Made by a program: the position numbers and the translations under genes
Assembly (NCBI GenBank): GCA_950106755.1
Contig: OX467086.1
Coordinates: 18,618,001-18,682,000, forward strand
Length of the DNA stretch: 64,000 nt
Direction: 5' to 3'
Source: Climacium dendroides
Taxonomy: Eukaryota; Streptophyta; Bryopsida; Hypnales; Climaciaceae
Shown: piece after piece, positions 1 through 11,968 of the stretch
How the letters are laid out: each line of letters begins with the position of its first letter
Position numbering within the stretch: position 1 is the first letter of the stretch
The notes under the pieces: model-generated
Database searches by the model: none
What the model was told of the DNA's origin: nothing
What the model saw: the letters and a program-made list of their open reading frames with translations, nothing else

Positions 1-1150
1 TTTTTTAAGTGTGAGAGGTTCTTGAAGATGAGCCTTAAGTACATTAGATCATGAGGGAGAAATTGCATTAGAAACTCATTTAGAATTGTAGATTAGATTT
101 TGGGAAGCCGTAAATTCATTACGGTTATGCATGTTATGTCCTTTAACCACGTATTTTTTTATGACCTCAATTTTAGATTTGTCATGTAAAAAGAGGCTTG
201 AAAGACTTCAAATCCTTTTCATTGTTTTAACACCGTCTTGATCAAATATTATAATCCTTCAATTGATTGTTGTGTTCCTTTTCCTATGTGATCCACAACA
301 CATCTATAGGGAATTTCATTCAAAATGACATATTCAATACACAATTTTCAAACTGCACGGTCTAAACCATAATAGTAACATCTAAAAAAGGTATACATTT
401 TAGATTGTGCAATGTAAACTACAATAGTGCCAAAGTTACGGAATGGCACCATTTTAATGAAATTTCCCACATCTAGTTTGAATTGTGCAATTACAATTTC
501 AAAAAACGTGATAAAACTTATTAAAACTTACTTAGGATTTTTGTTCAACTTTGAGCAAATTCCAAGATTCTCAAAAAAGGCCTTGGACATTTAGGGTTAA
601 ACTTAGATATTAATGCCGAACATCACAAACTACTGCAACCACAGAAACGCAACAGAGGCCTTCACCTTTTCCTCAAACCACTGTTGCAACTTCCAATAGT
701 TTAGAGCATTCAAGTATCATCTACATAATCTATGTTGCAATTTCAATCTTATGCTTGCTGTTAGAAGCTTCATTCTCAAACCTGCATTCACAGATACAAA
801 GAAAGAAAGGGAGTTATCAGACAATAAGCTCCTGTACCAGGATCCACAGGAGCAAGTTTAATTTTGTTTAGAAACTTTCAACCACAACAGAATAGACTGA
901 ACAGTATACGACATAACAACAGGGTTTTGAGTAAAATTAGATAAGACCTTTAGACATCAATTTCAGAATCTTCCCCATGAGTTGGGGTCTCTCTACGATC
1001 ACACTTACATACGATTAGTGGAATCATAGAGGGACCACGTAAATGATAGCTAGATAAGATTCCGAATATGATGTTGTTCAGAAGTGCAAAAATTTCTAGA
1101 ACAGTCTAACTGAAAATCCTGGTACCTCAAAAAAGCATGAGTTGTGAAAC
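1..1150. other. Intergenic DNA downstream of the permease gene
   Basis: AT-rich sequence with no supportable gene. It contains the MITE at 309-468 and, from about 600 onward, sequence that may be 3' UTR of the permease gene that ends at 1151. Nothing else was recognised. Confidence 0.5.
309..468. mobile_element. MITE, 160 bp, family M1
   Basis: The ends are inverted copies of each other: gggaatttcattcaaaatg at the left, and the reverse complement of gggaaatttcattaaaatgg at the right. The inside is AT-rich with no reading frame. The same termini and the internal phrases about 'ctaaatcgtaaaagtgacattta' recur, diverged, at 25912-26227, 28236-28424, 59880-60080 and, as a fragment, near 49862. 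This is therefore a dispersed non-autonomous DNA element family of this genome. I could not define a target-site duplication. Confidence 0.55.
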
Positions 1151-4100
1151 TTACGTTTGATCACCATGTGCATCATTCCGATCAAAAGGTAAAATCAGAT
1201 TGAGAAGCAAGGCAATAAATCCTCCAATTGAGAATCCATTTGAAATGACAATGATCAGTGAGTCTCTAAACCCTGCACAGATACCAAGTAAAGCATCCAA
1301 ATCAGTACATCAAATCCAAACGAAAACCGCACTGCAGGACATGCATACCACCACTGTAGCTACCATAACAAATTAACGTGTTTCAGGAACATTCAGACAG
1401 CGTTATGAACATTGTGTTCTCCAAGATTCGTGGGAATGACCTCTATGTTGTTTCAGAATTCCTGACAGTCAAACTTTACAAAAAACTCATTCTAAACAAA
1501 GAGAATTTTTACTGCCAGTTTGTTGTCAGTACCTCGGAAAGCCGGAGACCAGTTAGGATTGACAGGCCAAAAGTTGCCTTCAAAAGGATAGTCCGCGAAC
1601 TGTCCAGTGATGTTGACCCAAGCAGGGACCAAAATGACCCCCATGCCGACACCAATAGACATGATAGCAATAAATCGATTTCGCCGGTTGAGACCTTCTC
1701 TGAGATTCAGCACATGGATGCCTGAAACCACCACTCCAGTAAACAAGAACGTTGTCATGCCGCCCAGGACACAATTCGGAATGGTCAAGATGATGGCTGC
1801 AAACTTCCCAATGATGCCAAACAGCATGAGCCACGCACAGCACGCAAAACCCGCGTAGCGAGACGCACACCGAGAAAGGGAGATAACGCCATTGTTCTGT
1901 GCATAGGTTGTCACAGGCGTGATGAAGGCCAAGGCTCCAAAGAAGGAGTTGATGCCATCCGCTACCACGCCTCCCTGAACCCTCGTCTCAAACTTCTCCC
2001 CGTACGGCTCCAGGTGACTGGCTTCCGTGGTGGCTGTGATGTCGCCGATGCATTCCATTGTGGTCACCATGAATGATAACAGACACGGCAGAACTGCTGG
2101 CCCGTAGAAACCCAGAGGGATCCGTTTGGTCCATAGAAATGTTATCCACTTTGCGTCCGAGATCTGCTGCCCTGTTACGTACCTGGAAGACCAAGTTCCA
2201 ACTCTCAAAAATGACATCCAGAAATTCTTAAAAAACAACCCAAACAAACGTACAAAATCACATGCCATTCTTATGTTTATATATGGTCTACCCATCTTAT
2301 AACAACATATACAAAATAGGATATGATTTACATTCAATGAATATGCCTAGGACTGGTGTGCAACAGCATGCTACTTCTGCTTGCTCACAAGTGTCAATCT
2401 AGGAGCTATTGTGATTGATGTCAATGTCTTCAAATGTCTTGCACTTAAGATATAAGAAGATGCGTGCCTAAGAAAAAGATTTTAAAGGATTGGAGCATCT
2501 TGTATACCCTGATTCATGATTGACTTAGGAAATGTGCCCAAGATGTTAGGAGCTTCTTTCAGGAATGTTATGAACTGTGATATTACATGGTCCTCACAGT
2601 GATGGATGTTATATAAAAATAATTGAGGTTGAGGCAGACCATGCCTGTATGTGGTACAGACACCGTCGTTGCAATTTGTGTACTTTGTGCTCGCAGCAAC
2701 AATCATACCCACAAGCAACCCAATGACAATCTGGCCAAGAAAGGATTTGAGTACTGTGAGATCCACTGCTGGGAGTGGTAAAAACATAGTCCAAAAAAAT
2801 GGAAATTGCACAAGCTACAGTACTAATCAAGAGCTTATACTCGAGGCTCGAAATTTTGAGCTTCCAAAACGTGCATGAGACATCGTACCTCTATGTTGCG
2901 GATGAATGGGGATCCAAATACTTCAGCAAGGATGATGGCGAAAAACACAACCAGCCCTAGTCCCAGGTACACACGATGTCCGAAAGCCAGCACCACTTCT
3001 CCATTTCCAGAGCAAGGAATCTTTGTGGTCAACACCTGAGTCATGAAAGACAATGCAAATAACCAATCCCAACTCTATGAGCAAAAATAAAATTCTTCAG
3101 TAGTTGTGAGAACACAGGATGAGCTCAACATGGTGCACAAACAGAATCTGCATTCTCTTTCCAATGGTATTAAGACACCGTGCCTAATTATAGAGCTTCA
3201 GGAAATATCTTCCTAATCATTAAATTGGCACAATTCTGGGTGCCAAAACTTCTGACATTCATCTCCCCCAAAGCGCTAAAACTAGGATTGGTATAGATGA
3301 AGGTTTCAGGTAGCACTTCCTGAAAAATGCTAAAGTCGTAGAATTCCGCCAGAATAACGAAACTGACGTTAATTTTTCAAAAGATAGACGGACGGCGTCC
3401 TACAGGAAATTGCAAGATATGAATTGACAACCAATTTATTTCTTAAAAGCAGAAAACGAATTACCTGACTGCTGCAGAAGACACCTCCACCCCAGTTGGC
3501 AAACCCAGATCCAATAAGTGCGGTTCCTAAGAGAACGAGACAACTTCCGGTCACAACTGGAGGAAACAAGCGACGCAGCACTCTGGATGGGACGAATGAT
3601 ATGCCGATCTGGTAAAAGCAGCACACCAGAATCTGCACCAGGCCAAAGGTTTTGCAACCCACAATTCATTAGAAACCGTAATAGAAAGCCAACTGCAAGG
3701 AAAGAAAAAAATCTCCCATCCAACATCCTTTATAACATGAATTCAGAAACCTCCTCTCCCATTCAACGAAAGAATGCGATCATATGGAAGTAGCTAAAAA
3801 ACTAACAATATTAAAGTATCAACACATCAACATATATGAAGTCAACACATTAATTATCGAACTCCAAAGAAGTTGCCATTTATAAAGTTTTTTCACATCG
3901 TTCATTACATCTCGTTCTTGAATGAGAAGGCAGAGGGGTCCCGCTTCTACAGTATCATTGTAACAAGAACATTGTGTTACAGAAGCCCACAATGCATGGG
4001 CAAGCTTGCATTCAGGATATTCTACAATTAAAGGAGCCTTGATTCATGGAAAGCAAAGGGTCTCCTGCCTTGAAGCTCAAGAATGTTATTAATTCACATT

Positions 4101-6036
4101 ATTGAATAGTTCACATTAAATGGACGTTAATACAAGCTTAAAAGGATTGAATGAACCCGTGATTTTTCACTATTACGAAGGACGCGCACAGGAACGAAGA
4201 GGTGAAGGCTGCTACGAAGGTTGTGCACGCATTAACATTAGCTTATGGTGTATTACAGATTATCAATTATTTTGTTTTTTTAATACAATTGCTTGTAGAG
4301 TTTATTTCCTAAGACTTTTGTGTAAATGACTCACGGTGCCCAGGACTTTGCCGTAAGCTGTTTCCGGGGTGAGGCATTTTCCTTCCAGTGGAGTTGTGCA
4401 CGCTCCGCATGTGCCACCCACAACACAAGGCACTCCCGCACAAGCACATTGACTGAGCGTGCTAATGACCTGCTGTGCTACTGGCACGAAGGAGAACGAT
4501 ACTCCCATCACCGACAGCAAGCCTGAGCCGATCACAAACCGTGTTCCGGGAATCTTGATTTGCATCACTTGCACGAAGGACGCCACCGAGGCCACAATGA
4601 GCGCCGCCGAAATCAAATCTGCAGCACCGACATCACACCACACTCAGCACAGGGTAATGTAACAGCAACAAAAACGTTCGAATTAGGGCTATGAGCAGTT
4701 TTTAGTTGGGACTTGGAGGCAAGGGTTTAAGCAGTCTTGATGGTAGTCGAAAGGGGGTCCTAGATTCTCTAAGAATGCATTATTTGGACACCGAATGAAT
4801 GAACTATGAATCTTCAAAGTGCTGAACATAGGTGTATCTAAAATCGATCTTAAATTGTACATTTAGACAAGAATCTGTAGGTAGTCGGTTTTAGAAACAT
4901 GTCACAATTAGGTGTCATTCAGAGGCATGGCAAAACTACCATTCTAGAGAAGGTGATATACACAAATATATCGTGAAATCGACAAAAGACTGTACATGAC
5001 CCCTCTCAGCAAGTCATCCTAAACTTTCGAGGATAACATCAATTAGCAACCTTGCTTTGACTGGAAAACTTGGTAACAAAGCCCAGGCTCAGCTTGAATG
5101 AAAGAGCTGTAGGAAATGACACTCGATAAAGTATGCAAACAATGAGCTCTGTGGTTAGGTGTAAAAAAAAGCTTACAGGTTTGATTCCCAGGTTTGAAAC
5201 CAGACATGGCTATCAAGAGCGGCGCTGTGATGATTCCTGCCACCTGTTTCCAATAGTTTTGGTTCAAATTAGAGAAGAAATGCCCTTGAAATGGCACCCA
5301 CATCAAAGAATCGGATTCCACTCTCGAACGCTGTCAGTGTGACACTATGCTAACATCGGATTATCACATGTATCATGGACACTTCAAAGTCCACATCTTA
5401 AAGACGAAGACAAAAGGAATCTGCTCCTGAGATAACGTAAAATGAAGAAAATATATTGCGATAGGTCTACGAACTACGCCACACAAGTGCCACCCATGGT
5501 GTGTCTGTTCAGGCTGAAATATTTCATTGGAACTATCTCTGAATGGAGACACCACGGCTGAGTCCTAATCTGGTACATTTCATTTATAAAGTCAACATTG
5601 CACAGATTGTAGTTCTAAACTTCTCTAATGCACACTATGACAATACTGTGTCCCCAAAATGGGATTAATGAGAACTTCTCTTTGGACCTCGATGTCCAAA
5701 AGCGATCAATTCTTTTTTCTAATGTAAGATTTAATGCCGGAGCAACCTCATAAAATTACTGATAAGCTATGCTCAAAACATTCTAATCTATTTGCGGTCC
5801 TGAAAAATCGGCATGGTGTTGCGAGAGGGAGAGAGAACGGGAGAAGTAGGGCTTGCCATGGCGAGAGCGTGTTGGAGACCCATAATCGTGGCCACCAGGA
5901 TGGAGAGCTTCTCATTGTGGCCGAAGAAAGGCGGCATGGGGCGGTCATGCTTCCAGGGCGGAGTGGGCATACACAAGAACCGCCAGTTGTAGTCGCCCAT
6001 TATCCGCTCCTTCCATTTCCCTCCCTTCGTCGCCAT
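1151..6036 (-). CDS. UapA-type xanthine/uric acid permease (NCS2/NAT family)
   Basis: Probable plasma-membrane purine:H+ symporter. Eight exons: 5857-6036, 5177-5243, 4335-4618, 3465-3632, 2889-3035, about 2664-2730, 1533 to about 2171, and 1151-1272. All phases fit and give about 557 aa, close to Aspergillus UapA (574 aa). The N-terminus has GDYNWRFLC and then GLQHALAM (TM1). TM3 has GSGLLSVMG and exon 4 has RLFPPVVTG. The MECIGDIT Glu and Asp of TM8 are at about residues 344 and 348. The NAT signature AQNNGVISLSR (about 395-405) has Ser where the consensus has Thr. The C-terminus ends IALLLNLILPF. It resembles fungal UapA and algal UAPA proteins more than the NAT1-12 proteins of flowering plants. 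Intron 1 starts with GC (GCAAGC), because no GT donor fits. The exon 6/7 junction is ambiguous: a weak GT donor at 2663, with alternatives nearby. The start is the first Met of the open frame. Confidence 0.88.
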
Positions 6037-8060
6037 CTCCTCAATATCACCGCTCTCTCCTCACGGCAACTCTTCCAGATTTAATCACATGGAGGGCCTT
6101 GGGTATGTCGCCACGCACTCTTCTGAAAATGCTACAAAGACTCAAAACTGTGAGAGAAAAAAGCTTTCACTGTAAAACACTCGTCATCTCTCTAACTGGC
6201 AGTGCCCATTGACGATGACATTAGCGCTCCATAGAATTCTACAGGCGAAGGTTGAATGCTATATTTTGCAACTGAAGCTCTACTTTGTCCTTCTGCAACA
6301 AACTGACGTTAAGACCTCTACGAACAACGAAAATACCTCCACAGCAAAGCCAGGACTCTGGAGACACAAACACAAATGTCAGTGTATTGGAGCATTTACC
6401 ATCACTACTGTAAGACGCTCATCATCTCTGCAAGCAGCATTGACGATATATGTCTATTAATTCACAGAAAGCGCTGCTCAAAACTCTACACGAGAAGATC
6501 GAATGCTTGTTTTGCAGGTGAAGTTCTATTTACTCCTTTGCAATACCTCTACAGCAAGCCTGAATATTGCGAATCCGACTGCAGTTTGATTGCAAGCACT
6601 CATTAAACGCAAGACCACCAAGGGTTACCCACACTGCAGGACTATGATACCATGGTTTCAATTCCCAGCATCCCCGCCAATCAAGGAGCACCTCCACCGC
6701 TGCCGGCATAGGCTGACTTTCGAGGCTGACTTGCTGCAATCGAATCCAGGCCCAGCTGCGCCATATCTAGAAATAGAAATGCTTGTGGTTGTTTCGAAAC
6801 TCAATTTAGGATACCGCCGAGGAGGCTTACGCAGCCGTACGAGGAGGTGGCGAGTTACTGGAGTGCAGAATCCTTGACGAATGGTGTTGCCAGTCCATGG
6901 GGTTTGGAGAACTAAATGCTGGGATTCACTCACTTGTACGTTTTTTTAGTTCGTCCACTCAATTGGGAGGAGGTTCAGGTGTCTGTGACTGTAAATATGG
7001 TGTGTGAGATTAGAGAGGGGCTCTAATCTTTTTTTAATTTGGGATGTTCGCAAGGAATCCTCACTGCTAGGAGCTGGCAGCTAAGTTTTGGATGGTGATT
7101 TTCCAGGTGGATGGAGCTGTCGTCTTGCCGAATTAATGGAAGAACTCCCACGGCGCACTGCAATGCAATGCCGGCCTCGTAGTTTGCGTCTCAAGGTCGA
7201 AACAAAGTGGACAGACTAGTCACAGTGAATGGTTAACTTCTGCATGAAATTCAAGAGTGGTGCACTTCATTCAACTGGTATTTGTTGAGGAAGCTTTTCA
7301 GAACAAAATTGTGTAATATATTATTTTATGGAAAGAAGAAAAAAATGCTCTACAGTGGGTAGTTGTAAAATCAACTAGGACCCCAATTCCATCAAAATCT
7401 AAAAGAGCATGTTGTTTTAGAATGTCAATTTTAAACTATTCAACATCTCTTATTTGGGGGCACTTCTTTGAACAATAAGATACCTTTGGACAATCCTAAA
7501 TCTATGTTCAATAATAAATGTAGTCAATACATTGACAGAATTAGGTCACTGTTGGTTTTACAATAACTTCTCTTACATGAATCAATGATATAGATTGATA
7601 TATTGGAGGAGTTACAGTCCACTTATATTTATTAGAGCTTTTATAAACAAGTTTACTCTCTTTAATTAGTTTGAAAGCTTGGGGTTAATTGTAATTGCAT
7701 TGGAATCATTTGGCACACTCAAATTTTACATCAATCTTTGAAGAGCTCTCAATCTTCATTTCTCCCATCCTTGCTCACCAAATGTGTCATGTTTAATCAA
7801 TTGACCAATCAAGTAGAATATTGTAGGAAAAAATTGACTAAACTTAGATTTGAAGGACCATTGCTTGACTCGTCAAAATCCAGTGCAACCAAAATATTTT
7901 GAGAGACCCGGAGCTAGAATTGAGACCTTCACAGAATGTTGGTCAGTAAACTCTGTCGGGAATGTTACGTTGCATGGAATGGTGCCTTCATGCGATGCAG
8001 CGTACTTTGCTGCTATAGACTCCCACTCAATCATGTAGTAACTTACTTTGTCAAAAACCA
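6037..8060. other. Intergenic: 5' flank of permease and AT-rich DNA
   Basis: 6037-7200 has gene-like base composition and probably holds the promoter and 5' UTR of the minus-strand permease. Open stretches on both strands at 6590-6930 match nothing I recognise. From 7300 the sequence is AT-rich. A segment at 7380-7560 is a diverged copy of 10325-10460 (shared phrases around 'agagcatgt' and 'aataagata'), so both are old dispersed repeats. Confidence 0.4.
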
Positions 8061-8067
8061 AAAATAT

Positions 8068-8485
8068 CTAAGGTAAGAGGCTCTAAAAGCGACCTTTTAA
8101 GGGCTGATTCGCCTTTTTCACAGGTTTTCATGGACAAATTAATTTTTAGCTCATTTTTCAGAGAAAGAAAAATAGATGCAGAACACAACACATGTAGTTT
8201 CGTATTTTTCCAAGCATTTTTGAATTACTTATGAATTTTCAAAGATTTAGGTCATAGGCACCTATTTGTGGACATAGGTGTCTCAAAATCCGTCCCCTTG
8301 TGACTTATAAAGAAATGTGCAGAAACCAAAGATAATGATTGGCTCTTGCAATTAAAAAAAACAATTTTTCTTGAATTCATTAACAGATTAAAGAAGTTCA
8401 TTCAAGGATCACCTTGCATCCATTCTACAGCTACCTATAAGATGGTTTGAAGAAGAGGGGCGGATTTTGAGTCACCTACCTTAGA
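8068..8485. mobile_element. Probable MITE with about 26-bp inverted ends
   Basis: The left end ctaaggtaagaggctctaaa matches the reverse complement of the right end (ctaaggtaggtgactcaaaa), with about three-quarters identity over 26 bp. An extra internal copy of the same end motif (ctcaaaatccgtcccc) lies near 8285, inverted relative to the one at 8457-8475. There is no coding capacity. A target-site duplication was not found, so the boundaries are approximate. Confidence 0.4.
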
Positions 8486-11400
8486 CTGCATAGTATTGTA
8501 TTGAAGAACACCAAGATGCTGCACCAGAAATCGAGATTCAAAGTTCTCAGGGACATAAGAAAAAAATTAAGTACTGTCAAAAAGAAACATAAGTTAGACA
8601 AGTCTACTATCACTCTGATTTGCAATCTAGATATCTTAGGGCCAATTTCAAGAGGGGCACATATTTTTCCAGAGGTGTGCGCTTGTTTCAAGAATCAAAC
8701 CCAAATGGAATTATACTTTTCCAATTAAAATTGTAATTCCTATGAATTTTTTAAGTGGTCAGCCTTGAAATTACAAAACCACCCATAAAGTGGAGTGACT
8801 AGAGTCATAAATATCCCATAAACCCCCCCCCCCCATAAGTGCCCTTTTATGTATCTATGGAATTTAAGTTCCCTTCAATCAAGGATTAATACGAAATCCA
8901 TTTTCACATTAATTTATTGATTTTGTCATAATCTTGAAGGGATTTGTATAGTTTCTAGGCAGATTTGGATGAAGCAGTGGATGGATTTGAAGCCAATACT
9001 AACTTACGGCTGATTAGGCAATGGAGGGAATTGGATTGGCCTATTTTAACATTTATGAGTCTTCATTGCATTGTGGACATCAAACTAAACCTCTACCTTT
9101 TCATTTCTAAAGCTACTAATGAAGTATTGTTGGATGTACAATATTCTTGACACCATCTACAATAGAACCAAGGTAGTGATAATAGATATTACTGAATGTT
9201 AATATGAACATTGATACTTAAAACTTGGGCTACAACTAATAATAATCTATGTCATGGGTCTCAATAAAAGTTGTTTTTGCAGTAGAAACTTTAGAAGATT
9301 GATTTTCAATGGGATAGGAAGACCTAAAAATCCTTAAAACAAATTGGAATTTTTGAGGTTTCATTCAATTGTGGTTTGACATTTTGGTGTGTGAAAATTA
9401 AATTTCTACATGCACATTTTGGTTGCAAATCAAAAAAATGTAATTTGAGTGCATATGCAAATTTGGATGCGTTTTCTTCAAATTATTGAGTGTTTTGACC
9501 TCAAGAATTCACTTCCTGCAATTATTGAAGGACTAATGAAGAGTCGCCTTTGCAATTTTGGCCTTCCTTAGGCCACAACACTTCAATTTCTTTGTAAGAG
9601 CAATGGCACAAAAAATCAGCTTCTAGGCTATAAAAATTGAGTTTTGAAAAACACTTCTCCTACTATTCTATATTATTTTAATACAACAATCTAAAGTTTA
9701 GGGTCATAATTTTATTTGCTCCTAAACTTTAGATTGTGGGATGGCCCTAAATTTTTATTGCATGGAAGAGAATGATGTAAACAATTCTTTTGTCCTTTGA
9801 GGCAATGAAAATGCACAAATTTTATGTACCTTGGAATTTTGGTCAAGTCTACCTAAAAAAGTGGTTTTGATGCAAATTTTAGGGGCCCTTAGACCAAAAT
9901 GCTCATAATCAATCATTTCAAAAGAACTTGAATGTCCTAGTTTACAAAATATATTAAAACTAAAGATACAACATTTTCAAGGTCTCCTCTTACTTCATAC
10001 AACCTCAAGAGGCCACATACTTAATATATTGACTTTTCAAGAACAAGCATGGGCCTTGAAAGGGTTTCTAAGTCTTTCAATCTAAATGTAGAGAAGAGAG
10101 AAAAACTCCAACCCTTGTCCATGGTTGGTAAAGGACATAAATTTACATTCCTTTGTCTTTCAATTTGCAAAACTTTCATACAACTTGCTCTCAAGGACTC
10201 TTGCCTCTTTCAAAGACAAAACTGGGAGTAGAATCAAGGATCTTCTAATCATCAATTTTTCAACATGGTAAACAAAAAAATCAACTTGCATTATAGTACA
10301 TAAGTTGATTTAAATCCAATGAAGATCCACACCCATTAAAATCTTGAAGAGCATGTCATTAAAGAATGTGAATCTAAGACCATTCAAAATCTCTTATTCT
10401 AAAGTACTTCACCAATAAGATATTTTGAATAGTCCTAGATTATTGTTCTACAATGAAGGCAACAAGTACTATCTACAGTTTGGAATTTGAGGTTGATTTT
10501 ATGAGAACCCACCTTGCACCCAAAACTCAATTGTGGCCAAGATACAAATTAGAAGCCAAGACATTGATCATATACAATTTTAGACTTGTTTTCATCCATT
10601 TCCCACCAATTGAGGAACCCTATCTTCAAACAAAAATTTTGTACTACAAATAATTCACCGTTAAGCTTTAAGAGTGTGCTAGGAATCCATGAGCTCTATA
10701 ATTTGTTGTAAATATAAAGAAGTATAGTATTTGAACTTACTTGTTCTATTAGTGCATGTGGCACTTATTAATCATTGTCACAAGATTCATAATACATTTA
10801 AATTAGTACATGGTGACAGTGTTGTACAATATTGTACTAATCTCCCCCAAAGAAATTTTTTTAGTGACACTAATTTCCCACCACCACCATCACTAATAAG
10901 ATAAACATGTGCAAGATAAATCCATGTAAGATAGAGATACTAAAATGGAGAATTCTCAAAAGTCAACCCTATCACACTTAGATAATAATATGATGCTCAT
11001 TATGCAATGTTCAACATAAGGACATTGAAGTTAGTCCTCATATACATAGAAATATACATAGAAATTTACCAACTTCACTTCAGCCTCTTACAACTTTTGT
11101 ATACAATATCAAAATGTCAATTCTTGGATGTCACATAAATTTAGCAATAATCTATCTACATGTAACTCAAAACTCAATAACATAGATGCTGGGCATTGAG
11201 TGATGCTACCTAAGTCCATTTTCAAGCTTCGCAATTCCTCATTACCATCTGGGAAATCACCAAGTTCACGAGGGCAAATGAGCAGGGCAAGAAGGTCCTT
11301 AGTCAAACGCCCTCTGGTGTGCTGCCCGTGGGAGGTCGCTTGTCTTGCAGATGCCACAAAACCAAATCTCGGGTTCTGTGCTCCTGATGGGTCCACAATT

Positions 11401-11968
11401 GCAAATGGAATATGGAACAAGGACCAGTTCCTGACTTCAATTATATTGGCTTCTCGACAGGCACCTAAAAATTACATACGTACACTGTCGAGCAGGTCAA
11501 TGCAACTATTTACGGAGAAGAAACCCTGTAGAACACACTTTCCAGAACTAAACAAGCTACGAAACTGCACATGAAGACAGACACGCTGCAAAATTCTCAA
11601 ATACTCATTCTTGCTGCCTTCGAGCTCATAGTCACAGATACATTTCAAGTAACATATACCATTTGATTCTACCCTGTAAGCAAGCAGCAGTATACTTAAG
11701 ATACTGAGCAAACTAAAATACCTTCGGTATCAAATACAACTGGCATCAGTGAAAGAAAGGTCTGCTTCCAGGTGGGACTCGTAAAGAAATCTACCTAGAG
11801 CCTGCACTGTGAAAGCAGTGGGCTCTTGACAACCATCCATGCAAGCCTAAGTCAGTTTGCGGTTCAGCAGCCAACTTGACTACCTGTATAAAAATCGTCT
11901 ACGGTGTTTGGATCACCTGCTCCTATTGGCGAAATTTAAGCGGGTGATCAGGATCACTGGAAGGTCTA
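8486..11968. other. AT-rich intergenic DNA with old repeats
   Basis: No recognised gene. It includes a 12-base C run (about 8823-8834), a perfect 16-bp inverted repeat (9687-9702 / 9721-9736), and a diverged repeat copy (10325-10460, see 7380-7560). A higher-GC patch at 11170-11470 is open on both strands, but neither translation is a family I know. It may be 3' UTR of the nicalin gene or an exon of an unseen gene. Confidence 0.35.
9687..9736. repeat. Perfect 16-bp inverted repeat (hairpin)
   Basis: The arms caatctaaagtttagg (9687-9702) and cctaaactttagattg (9721-9736) are exact reverse complements around an 18-nt loop. It lies in AT-rich intergenic DNA with no gene nearby. It may be the core of a decayed MITE. 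Confidence 0.7.

Noticed and set aside
10740..11000. LTR retrotransposon end
   Set aside because: Some LTR-like phrases, but no partner repeat, primer-binding site or polyprotein remains were found.
11109..11574. Frames on both strands as an extra gene
   Set aside because: Both translations are plausible-looking but unrelated to any family I know, and neither has convincing splice partners.
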